A stretch of 64,000 bases of DNA. Origin: Arenicola marina. Lineage: Eukaryota; Annelida; Polychaeta; Arenicolidae. The notes under the pieces were generated by a model. That model saw nothing but the letters and a program-made list of their open reading frames with translations, did not search any database and was not told where the DNA came from. A program made the translations under genes and the position numbers. Where the stretch lies: assembly GCA_964019135.1 (NCBI GenBank), contig OZ025249.1:14533088-14597087 (forward strand), written 5' to 3'. Below are positions 33,075 through 44,965 of this stretch, one piece after another (the stretch's first letter is position 1; each line of letters starts with the position of its first letter).

Positions 33075-34120
33075 TACGTTGCAAAATGTCCGCCCGTTGC
33101 AAAATGTCCGCCAGGCAAATATCGTTGCATTATGTCCGCCCAAAACTCAATTCGTCGTTGCAAAATGTCCGCCCGGCAAATATCGTTGCATTATGTCCGC
33201 CCAAAACTCAATTCGTCGTTGCAAAATGTCCGCCCGGCAAATATCGTTGCATTATGTCCGCCCAAAACTCAATTCGTCGTTGCATTATGTCCGCTCACTT
33301 CGTGTAAGGTCAATACGTAATCCATGCTGGTCCTTTCGTGGGTAGGGTAAACTACGCCCGTAAAAAATATGTTCTCATGAATAGATTTTGGTAGATTTTG
33401 GAAATGATATTACCAGATACATAAGGAATGAGAAAAACGGGTTTGATTACTATTGCAATTTGTTTCGGGTTGACCCCTTATTCTGTACAGGCTGCCCGGA
33501 CTAGTAGGCGCTATGTAGTCCAAATGGGTATTGTAGGCGGTAAATGGGTTATTGTAGGCGCTATAAGGATAATCGTCCAATTTCGACCAACGTGCTCATT
33601 AAAGCCGCATTGCATGCCTACAGGTCTCATGACCGGCCCCGTTAACGTGTTGAAGATAGTTATCGCTAAACCTAGTATTGATGGAACTGCAGGAACCGTG
33701 GTTTTGGCCCCCGTGACGTCACGATGACGAAACTTTCGCTCGCCAATTTAATAACGAAGTATAACTTAAATTCACATGCACTTTGAAGCCAAGAGCGATT
33801 GTCTCATAGTTAATGGGGCTATGCATTTTCTCTTTTTTATTTCTTATGACAGGATATATCGCATAATAACTGAGTAATAGATCTAATAATCCGTTCGCTG
33901 TACAGAGCGATCACGACTGTTTTATTGTTCCTCACTGTACGTTAAATGTCCATTTCGCGAAGATTACGTCAGCAAATCTAACAGTACTAATACTGACAAA
34001 GCGTCAGGAGAAAGTCACATCAGCGAAGGGTACAAATACCTTCAACGAGGTGTATATATAACATGTTATACAGATGTTTCCATCTCAACTTCCCGAAATC
34101 AAATCGTAATGAGATCTCCA
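33075..34120. other. Spacer at the palindrome centre
   Basis: Unpaired sequence of about 1 kb between the inverted arms. It contains a 61-bp tandem repeat (about 33070-33300, three copies with TTGCAAAATGTCCGCCC) and a direct repeat of 28600-28812. No gene. Confidence 0.65.
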
Positions 34121-34447
34121 TATCGACGTCCTTAAGACGTTGGAGTTTGACATGCGATCAAAGAGCGAAAGTCGCAAACCCATATGCATCAACTTTTGAC
34201 ACCGTAGATTTTCCTCATTAACAGAAGACTTCACTGAACCGACTGACGTAATGATTGTGATTGGTGAAATGATGGCAACACGAGTCAGAGCATCTTTTAA
34301 AACATGCCGGCCGAGAACATGAAAAGGCGTAGAACAGGCGTTAGTAAGTAGGCATTGTGGTGAAGACTATAACATTAAACTGGAACAGTAGTTCATCCGT
34401 TGGTATCAAATCTTCCTGGGTTGAATAAATGGTTTAAAGTAACTCAC

Positions 34448-34672
34448 CTCCGCCATCGTATGTGTTGAAGACCGTGACGTTGTGGATGACGTAGTCGCCG
34501 CCGAGGTCCACGGTCCACTTGGAGTGGTTTCCCCAACTCGCTTCAGGGTAAGCGCAGTCATACACCTGGTGGTTGGGTCTATCGTCAATGATCTCCCCAT
34601 CGACAGCCTTATAACTGAACCGTATGTCGTCCCTTCCCGTCTGGTTGGTTGGCTTATCACGAGCCACATTAC
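34448..34672 (-). CDS. Copy 3 exon 3: F-type-lectin-like half-domain, open
   Basis: Acceptor TTCCACCAG, donor GAG|GTGAGT, 75 codons, phase 1-1, with WTVDLGGDYVIHNVTVFN. Confidence 0.7.
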
Positions 34673-35198
34673 CTGGTGGAACAGTTTATATACATGGTAT
34701 TATTCCCATAGCGCTGTGTCCGCGTCAAGGTGAAAGCAGACACACCCATGAGCGATCAACGACTGTCAATGACCTTCCCATCGAAGGTCCCATCACTGTA
34801 CACTGTATTTAACAACCCGGTCTGATCGGTGGGCTTACCACGGCCCTAGACATCTAGATAGTTATCACTATGAATGTATTATTTTTGTGCATCTTCGCTT
34901 TATACCTACATTATTTACCCATTTATTTTCAGATTTGTGACATTATTATTGTTGAATCCATATGTTTACCAACAAATGAAGATGAATTTTCTTGATGGTT
35001 AAAAATGTCATTTATTGCACTTGATGATAGATCGATTCGATCTATTCGAACTTATCGCTCTCAACATATATGTATACAGAAATATATTTCTGTATTCATA
35101 AATTTTGAGAGGTAATAGTTCGAAATATAGGCCGCTTTATCAAAATACATATTTGGTCGTGTTTATCGTCTCGGCCGCGAATCGGTGGGATGAAAAGA

Positions 35199-35392
35199 CT
35201 AATTTAAAAGAGCCTCACGCCAAAATGAAGGTAGCTGGCTTGGAACCCAAGACCTGATGATATGTAGCTCAGCCTGCTTACCAACTAAGCTACACGACTA
35301 ATTTAAAAGAGCCTCACGCCAAAATGAAGGGAGCTGGCTTGGAACCCACGACCTGATGATATGTAGCTCAGCCTGCTTACCAACCAAGCTAC
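35199..35392 (-). repeat. ~98-bp tandem duplication of a tRNA-like unit
   Basis: Two adjacent copies of the same unit. Minus strand: GTAGCTTAGTTGGTAAGCAG, then TCGTGGGTTCCAAGCC. The left-arm partner at 32010 is single, so the duplication is later. Confidence 0.8.
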
Positions 35393-35829
35393 ACGTACGG
35401 AGAGATCATTTGCACTCTCATCTTGGTTTATGATTAATTATATTTTAGGTCTACACCTAAAGTATACACACGAATACGGGTCCATCATGCCTCTTACCGT
35501 TGATCACTATGGTTCATTCGATATGATCTGTAAGTGGCAGTTAGATGTAGATACAGCGTCTCGGCGTCATCAAACACTTCCACGGTGCCTCTTTGACACA
35601 TAACTCATATGTTAGGTACGGACTTTAATGTGCCTATCCTATATGTTCCACTCTATGTTCAACGTTATGATATCATTAGCAATATGTCTGTATGGGCGGC
35701 CATCGTGTTGTAGTACATGGACTACTTGCCAAAACAAACGCATACACGCTTCACCGCAAACTTAATTCGACGGATATATGTGTGTCATCCAATTGATACC
35801 ATAGACAGGCGGTGTCGATCACCCCTTAC

Positions 35830-35982
35830 CTATTTGACAGGCCTCTCCGCTCCAGGGGAACATACCAGGACTGTCCTGAGCACACTCTCCCGGACAGACT
35901 CCCGTGTCCGGATCACAGGTGGCGCCACCGACACAGTGACACTTGAACTCACAGTCCGAATCCCACCCGAACAGACATGCGG
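35830..35982 (-). CDS. Copy 3 exon 2: EGF-like module, open
   Basis: Acceptor CAATTAG, donor ATAG|GTAAGG, 51 codons, phase 1-1, eight cysteines conserved. Confidence 0.7.
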   Translation of the reverse strand, partial: PHVCSGGIRTVSSSVTVSVAPPVIRTRESVRESVLRTVLVCSPGAERPVK

Positions 35983-36281
35983 CTAATTGAGGAAAATAAA
36001 CTATAGTGTAAGACAAAAACAAGCATCCTTAAATAAGAAGGTGTGAATGTCACCGACATACCTATTTGCCTTCGGTTAATAACAGAACATTTCGATTTTA
36101 AACTATATAAATAATTACGAGTAACCCGGCATGCCGCGTTGGGCTGGGGTGGGGCTGGTTCATGTGCCTGTAAGTTGCATTACAATAGCTACATCAGGTT
36201 CGGGGTTGTTAATATGGACATTGTGGCTGTGTCATGCATATGACGGCGATGAAAGTGGTCGGGTGTGAGTCTTTACTTAGA

Positions 36282-36432
36282 GCGTGTTCGATTTGCATGA
36301 AACCAAAACGGGTTTGCCAACAGGAGAAGAACGGAAACCGTTTTGCTGGAAGCCGTGAAACTATCGAGAGAGCTGGTTTGACGGTTTCCGCTCCACGGAT
36401 CGATCAGTTCAGTCGACACACAGACCGTAGTT
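36282..36432 (-). mobile_element. GTGTTCGATTT MITE, partial (middle arm)
   Basis: Has one MITE end (GCGTGTTCGATTTGCATG) and then joins arm sequence early, so the far half is deleted relative to 30650-31080. Confidence 0.5.
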
Positions 36433-37639
36433 AATCATAATTGTAATGAATCGAGACTTTTGGAGAAAGAGTATGACAATAATTTAATCGCGGTAGAAAA
36501 TTACACAGACGGCATATGTATGCTGACATGTATGTCGCTCGCGTGTGCGTTGGGAGCGGCAAGCCGGCGGAGAGGCAGGGGCCGTCATTTTGGAAGAAGA
36601 ATTTAATCTAATAAACTAAACGGATCTAATTGAACATAATAAACCATGAGATTTGTTTGCACTGGAATATCGACGTGTCGAAAATTCTGAACAATCATAT
36701 CAAAAGGTATATATATATATATAACTCATAATTGATTCATAACGTCAAAATGAAATAAGTGACATAATGTGCTTTAAGGTGTGTGCACATGCAAGTCAAG
36801 GGACATGGCGTCAAATGAAAACCAGCTGACACCACAAGCAAAGAGTCGGCTTTAAGAGAGCGATAGGCCATGTAACAATCATATTGCCACAGTGAGCGCA
36901 TTTCTTTGGTAACCCGGGTGTATCCCTGCGGTGGACCGAATACGCACATTACGCATCGGTAAACCGCCCGACACTTCTTTCACCCGGGCATAGGTGCGCA
37001 CGCATCCATTCGGTATGCCGATGTGCCCCGTTCAAAACAGCACGGGTCATTCGGGAGAAGACGGCGGCTGATTGAAGGAATACCGAACGTGGCCCAAAGA
37101 AATGCACCTAGTAAACATACTAAGTAACGAACGAGACGGAATGAAGCATAGCGTGAGACGGAGGACGAAAATCGAGGTTATGGGATTGCCCGGTGTAGGC
37201 CATATTTAGCGTTGAGCAAAATGCGAACGTGTTCTAGGGTCAATAGCTAGGCGATAGAGACATTTGTCCTTCAGTTATGGTTTGACGAAACCACCAACAA
37301 TTTGCTATACTTCGCCATTATTGCACGTTTATTAGTGAAGTGAAGTAGATAGGTCTAAGTTGAACATTATAAGAACGACCGCGGTGGTCTACATGCCATA
37401 TCGACCAAGTTATAGGCCTAAGCCGAAACGTCACCGCGCTGTCAGTCAGTTTGCGTATCGAGGCTTTATAATGGGATTGACCATGCTTTTATTATTGTTT
37501 CGCGTTCAAACTATCGATTTCGATGCCGTTTGGCACTAATATTTGTACATATTCCACGACGTATGGGTCCTCGACCTTCATTCATGTAGTAACAGCGATT
37601 TCCCAAAAAAAAATGGAACCATCCTAATATCGTGATTTA

Positions 37640-38600
37640 AATCCTAAGTTCCGGATTGACCCGTAAGATTCAGATTGTCCCCTAAGATCCGGATTGACCC
37701 CTCAGATCCCCGATTTTGCCTTTCAGATCCGGATTAGGCCCATCAGATCGGGATTGACGCCCCTAGGATTGGGATTGAACCCCTCAAATCCGAATTGAAA
37801 CCTAACATCCAGATTCAACCCCTAGTCACCCGATTTGACTCTTCAGATCCAGTTTGACCCTTAGTATCCGGATACGACCCCTCAGATCCCGATTTGACCT
37901 TTCAGATGCGGAATGAACCCCTAGGATCCCAAATGACCCCTCAGATCCCGATTTGACCCCTTATATCCGGATGGGCACCCAAGATCCAGATTGACCCCTC
38001 AGATCCCGATTAGACCATAAGATCCCGATTTGACCTTCAGATTCAAACTTGACTCTTAAAATTTACACCCAGATTTACCCATATGATCCGGATTGACTCA
38101 TACGATCCCGATTTGACCTTTGAAATCCTGATTTTACCCCTAGGATCCGGATTAAACAATACTCGATTTGGTCCAGATCGAAGGCTTTAACCCTTCAGTC
38201 TAGATTTGAGCCGTAGGATCCGGATTGACCCCTACGATCCCGATTTGACCCTTGAGATCGTGCTTTGACCCCTAGGATCCGGATTACCCTGTAGGATCCC
38301 GGTTTGACCCTTCAGATCACTAATTGACCACAAAGATCCCCATTTGACCCCAAAGATCCCAATTTGACCCAAATAATCCCGATTTGACCCCAAGGATCCT
38401 ACATTGACCTTTCAGATTCCGATTAAACCCCTAGGATTCGGAGGATCAAGGTAGACCCCTTAGATCCCGAATTACCTCTCAAGTCCCGATTTGATCCTTC
38501 AGATCTAGATGTGACCCCTCTAATCCCGATTTGACCCTAGCTATTTGAGCCATCAAAACCCGGATTCGACGATTAGCTTCTGGATTCGACCCCTAGGATA
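37640..38600 (+). repeat. ~20-bp degenerate array (GATCCGGATTGACCCCT)
   Basis: About 45 imperfect units of the type AGATCCCGATTTGACCCCT, full of GATC sites. It interrupts arm sequence that is continuous in the right arm near 55310. Confidence 0.85.
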
Positions 38601-38783
38601 CACACACACATAACCATACAGAAACAGGCAAATCGAACATACCGACATAAGACGGATTTTCGTCTTAATAGCACTCATCAACTGGTCTTCTGGACGTCTG
38701 TGTGATAACCATGACTAATAGAGAAAAGCGAAATGGTAAATATGCCACTTTCGATAACCTGACTCTCTTGTCGCTTTAACTCG

Positions 38784-38929
38784 ACGCCGTTAAATCAACA
38801 CAGCAAACCGACGAAGTGGGTGAGAGCAACCTCGTAGCATTGAAGATGCGAATCGGTAATTTCGCACCAGGAAGTTTTACCCTGGAGGCCAAAACAGTTC
38901 AAGAGCTGCTGACAGAGTGGATGTACTAA
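38784..38929 (+). other. Conserved short open frame ending LEAKTVQELLTEWMY
   Basis: 48 open codons ending in TAA, including MRIGNFAPGSFT and LEAKTVQELLTEWMY. The same end occurs at 56081-56132 (LEAKTVEELLTEWVY) and on the minus strand at about 29128-29070 (LEAKTVEELLTEGIN). It could be a terminal exon of an unknown gene carried in the duplicated unit. Confidence 0.4.
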
Positions 38930-38965
38930 GACTGTCAACACACTGACGCTGTATGCTTATTTATC

Positions 38966-39255
38966 ATGTGGCCCGTCGTGGTGGGGGGGGGGGCGGGGTA
39001 ATTAATACATTACTGTGGGCGGGGGCGTTCCGCGGTAAAGCCCCCCCCCCTTTTCCACCGCCAAAATCCGCTATGTGGGGGCGTTTTACAGCAAAAATCC
39101 GCAAAATCCGGTTTTCTATCGCGGCAACCCGCTCTATTAACGCACGAGAGGGGGATATTTCCCCCAGGGCAAATATTTGTTTGGCAATCCGTTGGGATTT
39201 TTTTAGCCACTGTGGAAAATAACAAATTGCTTCAGCCAGTGCCATGGTAAGCAAA
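38966..39255 (+). repeat. CCGCT/GGGGCGTTTTACC repeat family member
   Basis: G-run, TTAATACATTACTGTGGGCG, CGGTAAAGCCCCCCCC, AAAATCCGC and GGGGGCGTTTTAC in the family order. Continues to TAGCCACTGTGG. Confidence 0.55.
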
Positions 39256-39357
39256 ATGTATCACGTATTTTTGTCGAGGCCTTAGGGGCGGAGAAAACTT
39301 TTGTTCTGAAAAAGGCTAGCATCCCCCACTACGATATTGAAGAGTAGGTCTTGGTAG

Positions 39358-39500
39358 GCCCGCCCCAATAGCTCAGTGAGTTAGAGTGGCCACATGAGAG
39401 CCTAACGGCTCATTGGTGGGTGGTTCGAGCCCCGCTGTGGCCATGGCTGTGCTTGTCGCAGGATAAAGATCGCATGTCCTTCGCAAAGAGTAGGGGGTCA
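39358..39500 (+). mobile_element. tRNA-derived SINE
   Basis: CAATAGCTCAGTGAGTTAGA (box A), GTGGTTCGAGCCCCGC (box B), then TCGCAGGATAAAGATCGC. Orthologous to the elements at 26555 and 56430. Confidence 0.7.
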
Positions 39501-40177
39501 GCTACAAAATACATTATTTGATCAGGAACGTTCCCTTTTCTTTTCCAGAGTTCATTTACAAAACCACATTTATATGCACGTTCCACAGGTGAATTCATCA
39601 CAAAGTTAGAAATCTCTCAGTATCTGCTGGCCTGTATTTACATGCACATGTAAGCCATCACCCGCTCCCGTGACGTAGGGACTCGCGTAGTGTCCTTCAT
39701 CCTGATTGGTTAATAGGAGGCCAGGGTGAATTAAATGTCTGCGCCCACCGAAAGTACACTTATGGGCGACAATAGGGTTTTTAAGCCTACCTTTTTTCTC
39801 TCCCAATTCGTAACTATATTTTTTTTTCTCTTAGGAAAGGTATCTTTAGATTATATTATCTTGTTGGCACTTCCCTTACGGTCGTAATTGGTTTCCCCTT
39901 TAAAGTACTATATTCTGTTGTTGTTTTTTTTGGATTACCAACCTGTTTTTCATGTCAAATAAGTATATTCCGTCTTGAATTTAAATCCTAAAAGCCTCTG
40001 GGCTATCCGGAGAGAAACAAATTTGTTCTCCGGAACTGAGGTTTATGGCCAGCTGTATATCCCTGCGCGCCTGTTCTCTGTTCGGTGTTCTGTGTGATGC
40101 CGACCGGGCTAGGACGTCCGCGCGCAATATAAATAAACCGCGCAGCTTCATGTTAAAATTGTTGCTTAACAGACTCA

Positions 40178-41059
40178 CAGGCACAGTAAATCAGTTGAGG
40201 GGGGAGGCCGGGGGGGGGGGGGGGGGTAGGCGGCCCCACAACGCATACTAAACACACAAGGTGTCCAACTCCCGCTGGAACTGAGCGACAGGCACCAGCT
40301 TCAACCCCCAATATCGCACCTTTACCGCGCTTGACAGGCCCCGTAATTGCCTAAGTCCGATTTCCAAGTAATTTATTTACTTCATCAATAAGTAAACGAG
40401 ACCTGTACTGCCGTGTAGTCGCGACAAATAAAGAATTATGCAATGACAACAACCAACAGATTGAGCAAACATGGCTGACATCGCGAGAATTCGCCTGCGA
40501 GATCTCAGGCACAGTGCGCGAGATGACGATTGGTCAGCTTTCACATGACGCTCATGTGGGGAGGTACTCTTCAAATCTGTCAGTGTGATTAATCACATCA
40601 TAGGGAGATGCTATGCAAATGTTCGTCCCGATTCGATATATTTTGAAGTTGCATCCCCTGTGTCACGTGACACATTTTTCGACTGCTGACCAATCAGATT
40701 CATCTCGCTGACTGTGTCTGAAATCTCGCAGGCGAATTCTCGCAGGCGAATTCTCGCGATGTCAGCCATTTTTGCTCAATCTGTTCCGGAGTTGGTTGTT
40801 GTCGTTGCATAATTCTTTATTTGTCGCGACTACACGGCAGTACATGTCTCGTTTACTTATTGACGATATAAAAAAATTACTTAGAAAGCGGACTTAGGCA
40901 TTTACGGCATTTATAAGGCCCGTCAAGCGCGGTAAAAGTGCGATATTGGGGGTCGAAGCGGGTGCCTGTCGCTCAGTTCCAGCGGGAGTTGGACACCTTG
41001 TGTGTTTGGTATACGTTGTGCCCCCTCCCCCGGCCTCCCACCTCCACTGATTTACTGTG
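40178..41059. mobile_element. 882-bp foldback DNA element with 10-bp target duplication
   Basis: Arms of about 360 bp (40178-40545 and 40690-41059) are near-perfect inverted copies. Outer ends are CAGGCACAGTAAATCAG and CTGATTTACTGTG. AACAGACTCA flanks it at 40168-40177 and 41060-41069. Very long TIRs with a 9-11-bp duplication fit Mutator-like MITEs. One more end of this family lies at about 48160-48182. Confidence 0.8.
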
Positions 41060-41339
41060 AACAGACTCAACTAGATCCAAAACATATGCATTTTAATCTT
41101 GAGATAATTTTAGTCTTGATTCCAAAATGGAAAAAATATAGGATGGCGCATGTAAGTAGGCTGCTTTAAGCCAGGCCAGCACTCCCATCAGTCGAGCTCG
41201 TGTACGCTGGTGGAGCTTCCGGTAAACATGTGTCAAACGCCATTTTTCTTCATGGCTATTTCCACTTTAATTGGCAAGCAGACTTGTAAACGGCCGAATT
41301 TGTTATCGGCCGCGTTCGACTTTAAACGCGTTTAATATC

Positions 41340-41490
41340 GAATGCGTAAGTGGTTGAGTCACACAAGTAACCCAGCCACTTACGTATCCCAGCCACTTAA
41401 ACACGTTGGCCAGCCACTTACGCATGTATGCCAGCCACTTAACCACGTTGGCCAGCCACTTACGCATGTATGCCAGCCACTTACGCTCGC
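41340..41490 (+). repeat. CAGCCACTTACGCATGTATGC repeats
   Basis: Six or so copies of CAGCCACTTA alternating with CACGTTGGC and CATGTATGC. Related single stretches at 25400-25480 and 57240-57300. Confidence 0.75.
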
Positions 41491-42334
41491 ATGCTGGCTC
41501 GTACGCTGTGCACTCTTTTTCAGAATCTCTGTGACATCTGACGATAGGTTTAATCTACATTGACAAGATATCGACAAGGTCTGATCAAAAATATGAAAAA
41601 ATAGTTGTTGAGAATTCAATCGGTAGATTAACAGAAAGGTCATAGCATCTTAACTGTCCTTGTGGAGTAAAGACTTGGCCCGCGCGTAACCCGTGATATG
41701 TCCATACAATGTGTATAAGGTATGGTACATGTATGCATGGCATACATGACATGACATGAAAGGAATTGATGTTTAGGCCGCTTTTGTGCACGCAAGGGCT
41801 GAGCTGTGCCAATGAATCTCCCGGGACGCTGCAGGACGAGTGGGGGAAACGTGTCCTAAACTTAGATACCCAGGACCTGCACTACCTCTTACACTACAAG
41901 AAAGGCCCAGGTTTATAACACTCACCGTCAACAGTTCGTGTGGACGCTTGTGCAATTAAGCAATGACCGATAGAGAAGAATATCCTATCCAAGCCATGGT
42001 CGGTAATACCAGTGTGTAAGACTCGATTTCGTTGTCTTCGTGTGGGTTACTGCGTTACATATAGCACGCCGAACCAACCAACGGCTGGGAGTTTGGGCAG
42101 AAGTGAAGAATCACCTGCGTGGATGCGCGTCACGAAGTGCTTTTGTTATACGCGCCTATTCAAGTGTCTTTTAATACACTACGTAAACCTCTCAAATAAC
42201 ATATGTACTGGGGCCCGGGAGGCGGGGGGGAGGGGTGGGGGGGGGGGTAGGGAGAATGGTGGAGAAAGTGGAGGGCCCCACTAATCCACTTGTTAGAGTG
42301 GTGTTATATCTGCCGCCCATGCCATACAGACATT

Positions 42335-42347
42335 ATTATTATTATCA

Positions 42348-42390
<43 letters not shown>

Positions 42391-42400
42391 CTTTATTCGT
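42335..42400. repeat. (ATT)n microsatellite at LINE 3' end
   Basis: About 22 trinucleotide units with one CATC interruption. AAT-type tails are used by some LINE clades. Confidence 0.85.
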
Positions 42401-42461
42401 ACGTAGCATAAAAGCATGTACACAGTGAGTTGATACGTATAAGTGTCAAAAAGTGACGTAT

Positions 42462-44118
42462 TCAAGTAGTACAAATAAAATTAAGTATACAGTTTAGGTC
42501 GTCAGTTGACATAGCGCCTTGGCAAAAGTCCCGCTCGTATAAAATAGTTTGGGCAAAAACCCCGTAAGACATGTCGTCGTGGCTAAGAGAGGCCCTAAAA
42601 CGCGTATAACATGTTCTCGTCACAGGGTTGGCGTCAGACACGATATGATTAGGAGACAACTTATAAGTTGCTAAAATATGCCTTATGTTAGATGAAAAAA
42701 TTGACGCGCCACCACTAGCAGCCATTTTGAAAAGAAATCGTAGGGTGCTATTATTACTGTTGTGTGCTGAGTGGACGAACTTTACAGTGCGGATGGCAAT
42801 CTGGTCGTCGATTGGGAGACACTCGGCTACGACAGGAATTAATTTACCGTGAGTGCGTGCTGGTAACTTCAACATTTTCCTCATGCACACCCTCCATGTG
42901 GTAAAAAAATGAGATATTTCTCTGGCATCTAGATCCCATAAGTGGCATCCGTAGAAAGTATTACAGTATGACTTAAAAAGTTGATAAACCACAAATGAAT
43001 TGCACACCCTGTACTTAGCTAATACATAATTCGTACGGCGCGTTAGGTCGTAAGACGCCTGACGTATGACGTCGCCAGAGACGTTTGGGCCAATAGTGTG
43101 ACCGAGATGCATATCACTTTTCACCGTTTTGACAAGCTCATTGTTGAAGTAAAATTTTACGTTATTGACACTAAAATTGATAAGTTTGCATTTCAAAGGG
43201 TTAAACGTAATCTAAAATTCTTTTGCAAACTCTGTACACACGTTACACATTTGTTTAAGAGCATACAGTGTAGGCGCGAGAACACTTACGTCGTCTGCAT
43301 AACCAAACGCACCGCAGTACATATGACCAATAGTGCAGCCGTATCCAGACCTCTTTAACCGTTGCAGCAACTCGTCTATATAAACACCGAACAATATAGG
43401 CGACAATACTGCCCCTTGCTTTACTCCATTTGTGGTGTGGAAATACGGACTGGTATTAAAATTCCACCCAACGTTCAACTGCTGCCTTGTATACATATTC
43501 AATAGGCATCTGATGTGAAGCGGGTTGACGTTTCTTTTTATCAACAGGTCGAATAATTTTATATAATTTACCTTATCGAAGGCCTTGGATGCGTCAAGCA
43601 GTAGCACATATGGAGGGGAATTGTTTTTCACAAAATAACTAACAGTTTCTAACAGTGCAAAATTACACTGACCAGTAGAGCTCTTTGGCTTAAAGCCGAA
43701 CTGCAAATCACCTGTGCTTAGACTTTCACTGTTTTTCTCTAATAAGATCAAGTCGAAAAGTTTCGCCAGAGGGCTACTTAAGGCGATCGCTCTATAATTG
43801 TCGGATTTGTTCAGAGATTGCTTTCCGTCTTTGACTAGAGGTTTGATCGTGGCAATGTTAAAACCGTGTGGGGTAAAACCGTGGTAAATCATCGAATTAC
43901 AAAGCATGGTTATGTGCACGTAAAGCTTGTTAGTACCATTAATCAAATGGTCGGAATACAAAATAGCACTACCATCTCTTTTGTTACGTTTCACACGCGA
44001 CATGGCACACTTCACATCTTGCACTGTCACCGCCTTACAACAGCAATGTGCGGTATCGACTTCCTCTACCAGCTTACTGAGTTTATATTTTAACGTGTCC
44101 ATATCTTTCGCGTTGTAT
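42462..44118 (-). pseudogene. LINE ORF2, reverse transcriptase and C-terminal part
   Basis: RT motifs in order: SDNYRAIALSSPLAKLFD, QFGFKPKSSTGQC, DASKAFDKVNY, NGVKQGAVLSPILFGVYIDE, FGYADDVSVLAP. One in-frame stop at 43212-43214 falls within AKEF-stop-ITFNPLK. After it the same frame runs to 42462 with HLWDLDAREISHF and MLKLPARTHGKLIPV. N-terminally it is continuous with the endonuclease part across the inserted element. Confidence 0.88.
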
Positions 44119-44247
44119 CCCAGTGGGCACACTCTGGTCGGTAAGACGTCCCAAAGACGTCAATTCTAGTCGTCGGGAACCTTCAGCTGGTCCCAGGTGG
44201 AAGTCTGCACGACGTCTTTTTTTGGACGTCGTGATGACTTGTTAAAG

Positions 44248-44400
44248 AAGACGTCTAAAATATGTCTTCAGTAACACGTCGAAGAGACGTGTCGAAAAAG
44301 ACGTCTAAAATACGTCTTCAGTAAAACGTCGAAGAGACGTGTCGAAGAAGACGTCTAAAAGACATCTTCAGTCGAAGAGACGTGTTCGGTAAGATGTCTT
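44248..44400 (+). repeat. 50-bp sub-terminal repeat of the TIR element
   Basis: Three units with AAGACGTCTAAAATACGTC and AGAGACGTGTCGAA, starting at 44248, 44298 and 44348. Confidence 0.85.
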
Positions 44401-44619
44401 CAGGACGTAGTCACAGAAACGAAAGTAATGGTAAAAGTTGGGTTCTCTGACGAATTACATAGCAAAGATACAGTTTGTAGCCCAGTGGAGGATCCAAGGG
44501 GCGGGGGAACGCTTTTGACTGGCAAAAAAACCCCGGCTAATACCCTGGCCCCTAGAGCCCTTGCATTCAATTCAATACAAGTAAAACAAAGAAATACATT
44601 CAGGATATAATAGGATAAT

Positions 44620-44965
44620 ACATGTATATGGTATTTTAACATGGTTACCGTGGTATACCATGGTGTTTTAACATGGTTACCATGGTATACCATGGTGTTT
44701 TGGCGAAGGTATTTTACCATGGTAATATTATATGGTATACCATGATAAATTACCATGGTCCCCGGTAATATTAAATGGTATACCATGGTAAATTACCATC
44801 GCCAAAACACCATGGTTTACCATGGTATAATGTACCATGGTAATTTACCATGGTATTAAGCCATGGTATTTACCATGGTATCATACCATGGTATGCTAAT
44901 GTAACATGGTATCTTACCAAGGTATGTATACCATGATACTTTACTACATGGATACCATGGTATAC
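44620..44965. repeat. ACCATGGTATACCATGGT palindromic array
   Basis: More than 15 copies of the self-complementary TACCATGGTA in both spacings. A second, shorter cluster is at 50555-50640, so the two clusters bracket about 5.6 kb inside the TIR element. Confidence 0.85.

Larger units (their letters stand above)
20768..33075 (+). repeat. Left arm of the duplicated block (plus orientation)
   Basis: Its reverse complement recurs in two places: 34120-42335 (inner part) and 54090-61533 (outer part). Outer boundary: AAGCGAACTAAACCTTTCC at 20772 against 61510-61533. Inner boundary near 33075. Divergence is visible throughout, with unshared insertions (26.9-29.0 kb tandem repeats, LINE at 29275, SINE at 25787). 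Confidence 0.8.
34448..41997 (-). pseudogene. Receptor copy 3 (exons 1-3 only, inverted)
   Basis: Minus strand: exon 1 41997-41926, exon 2 35982-35830, exon 3 34672-34448. Exon 1 has the same 2-bp insertion and early TAA as copy 2. Exons 2 (AACLFGWDSDCEFKCHC) and 3 (GNVARDKPTNQTG to FNTYDGGG) are open with good splice sites, both phase 1-1. As in copy 2, no exon 4 or later exists. Confidence 0.75.
34120..42335 (-). repeat. Middle arm of the duplicated block (inverted)
   Basis: Reverse-complement homology to the left arm from the palindrome centre outward through 36282 (MITE), 38.9 kb, the SINE head at 39358, 41.2 kb and the signal exon at 41997-41926. It ends abruptly at GCCATACAGACAT (42323-42335), where LINE sequence with an ATT tail begins. 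Confidence 0.8.

Noticed and set aside
20768-42335. Pure assembly fold-back artefact
   Set aside because: The arms differ by many substitutions, by a private SINE, by a foldback element and by tandem arrays, so they have separate histories. Haplotype mis-joining still needs read evidence.
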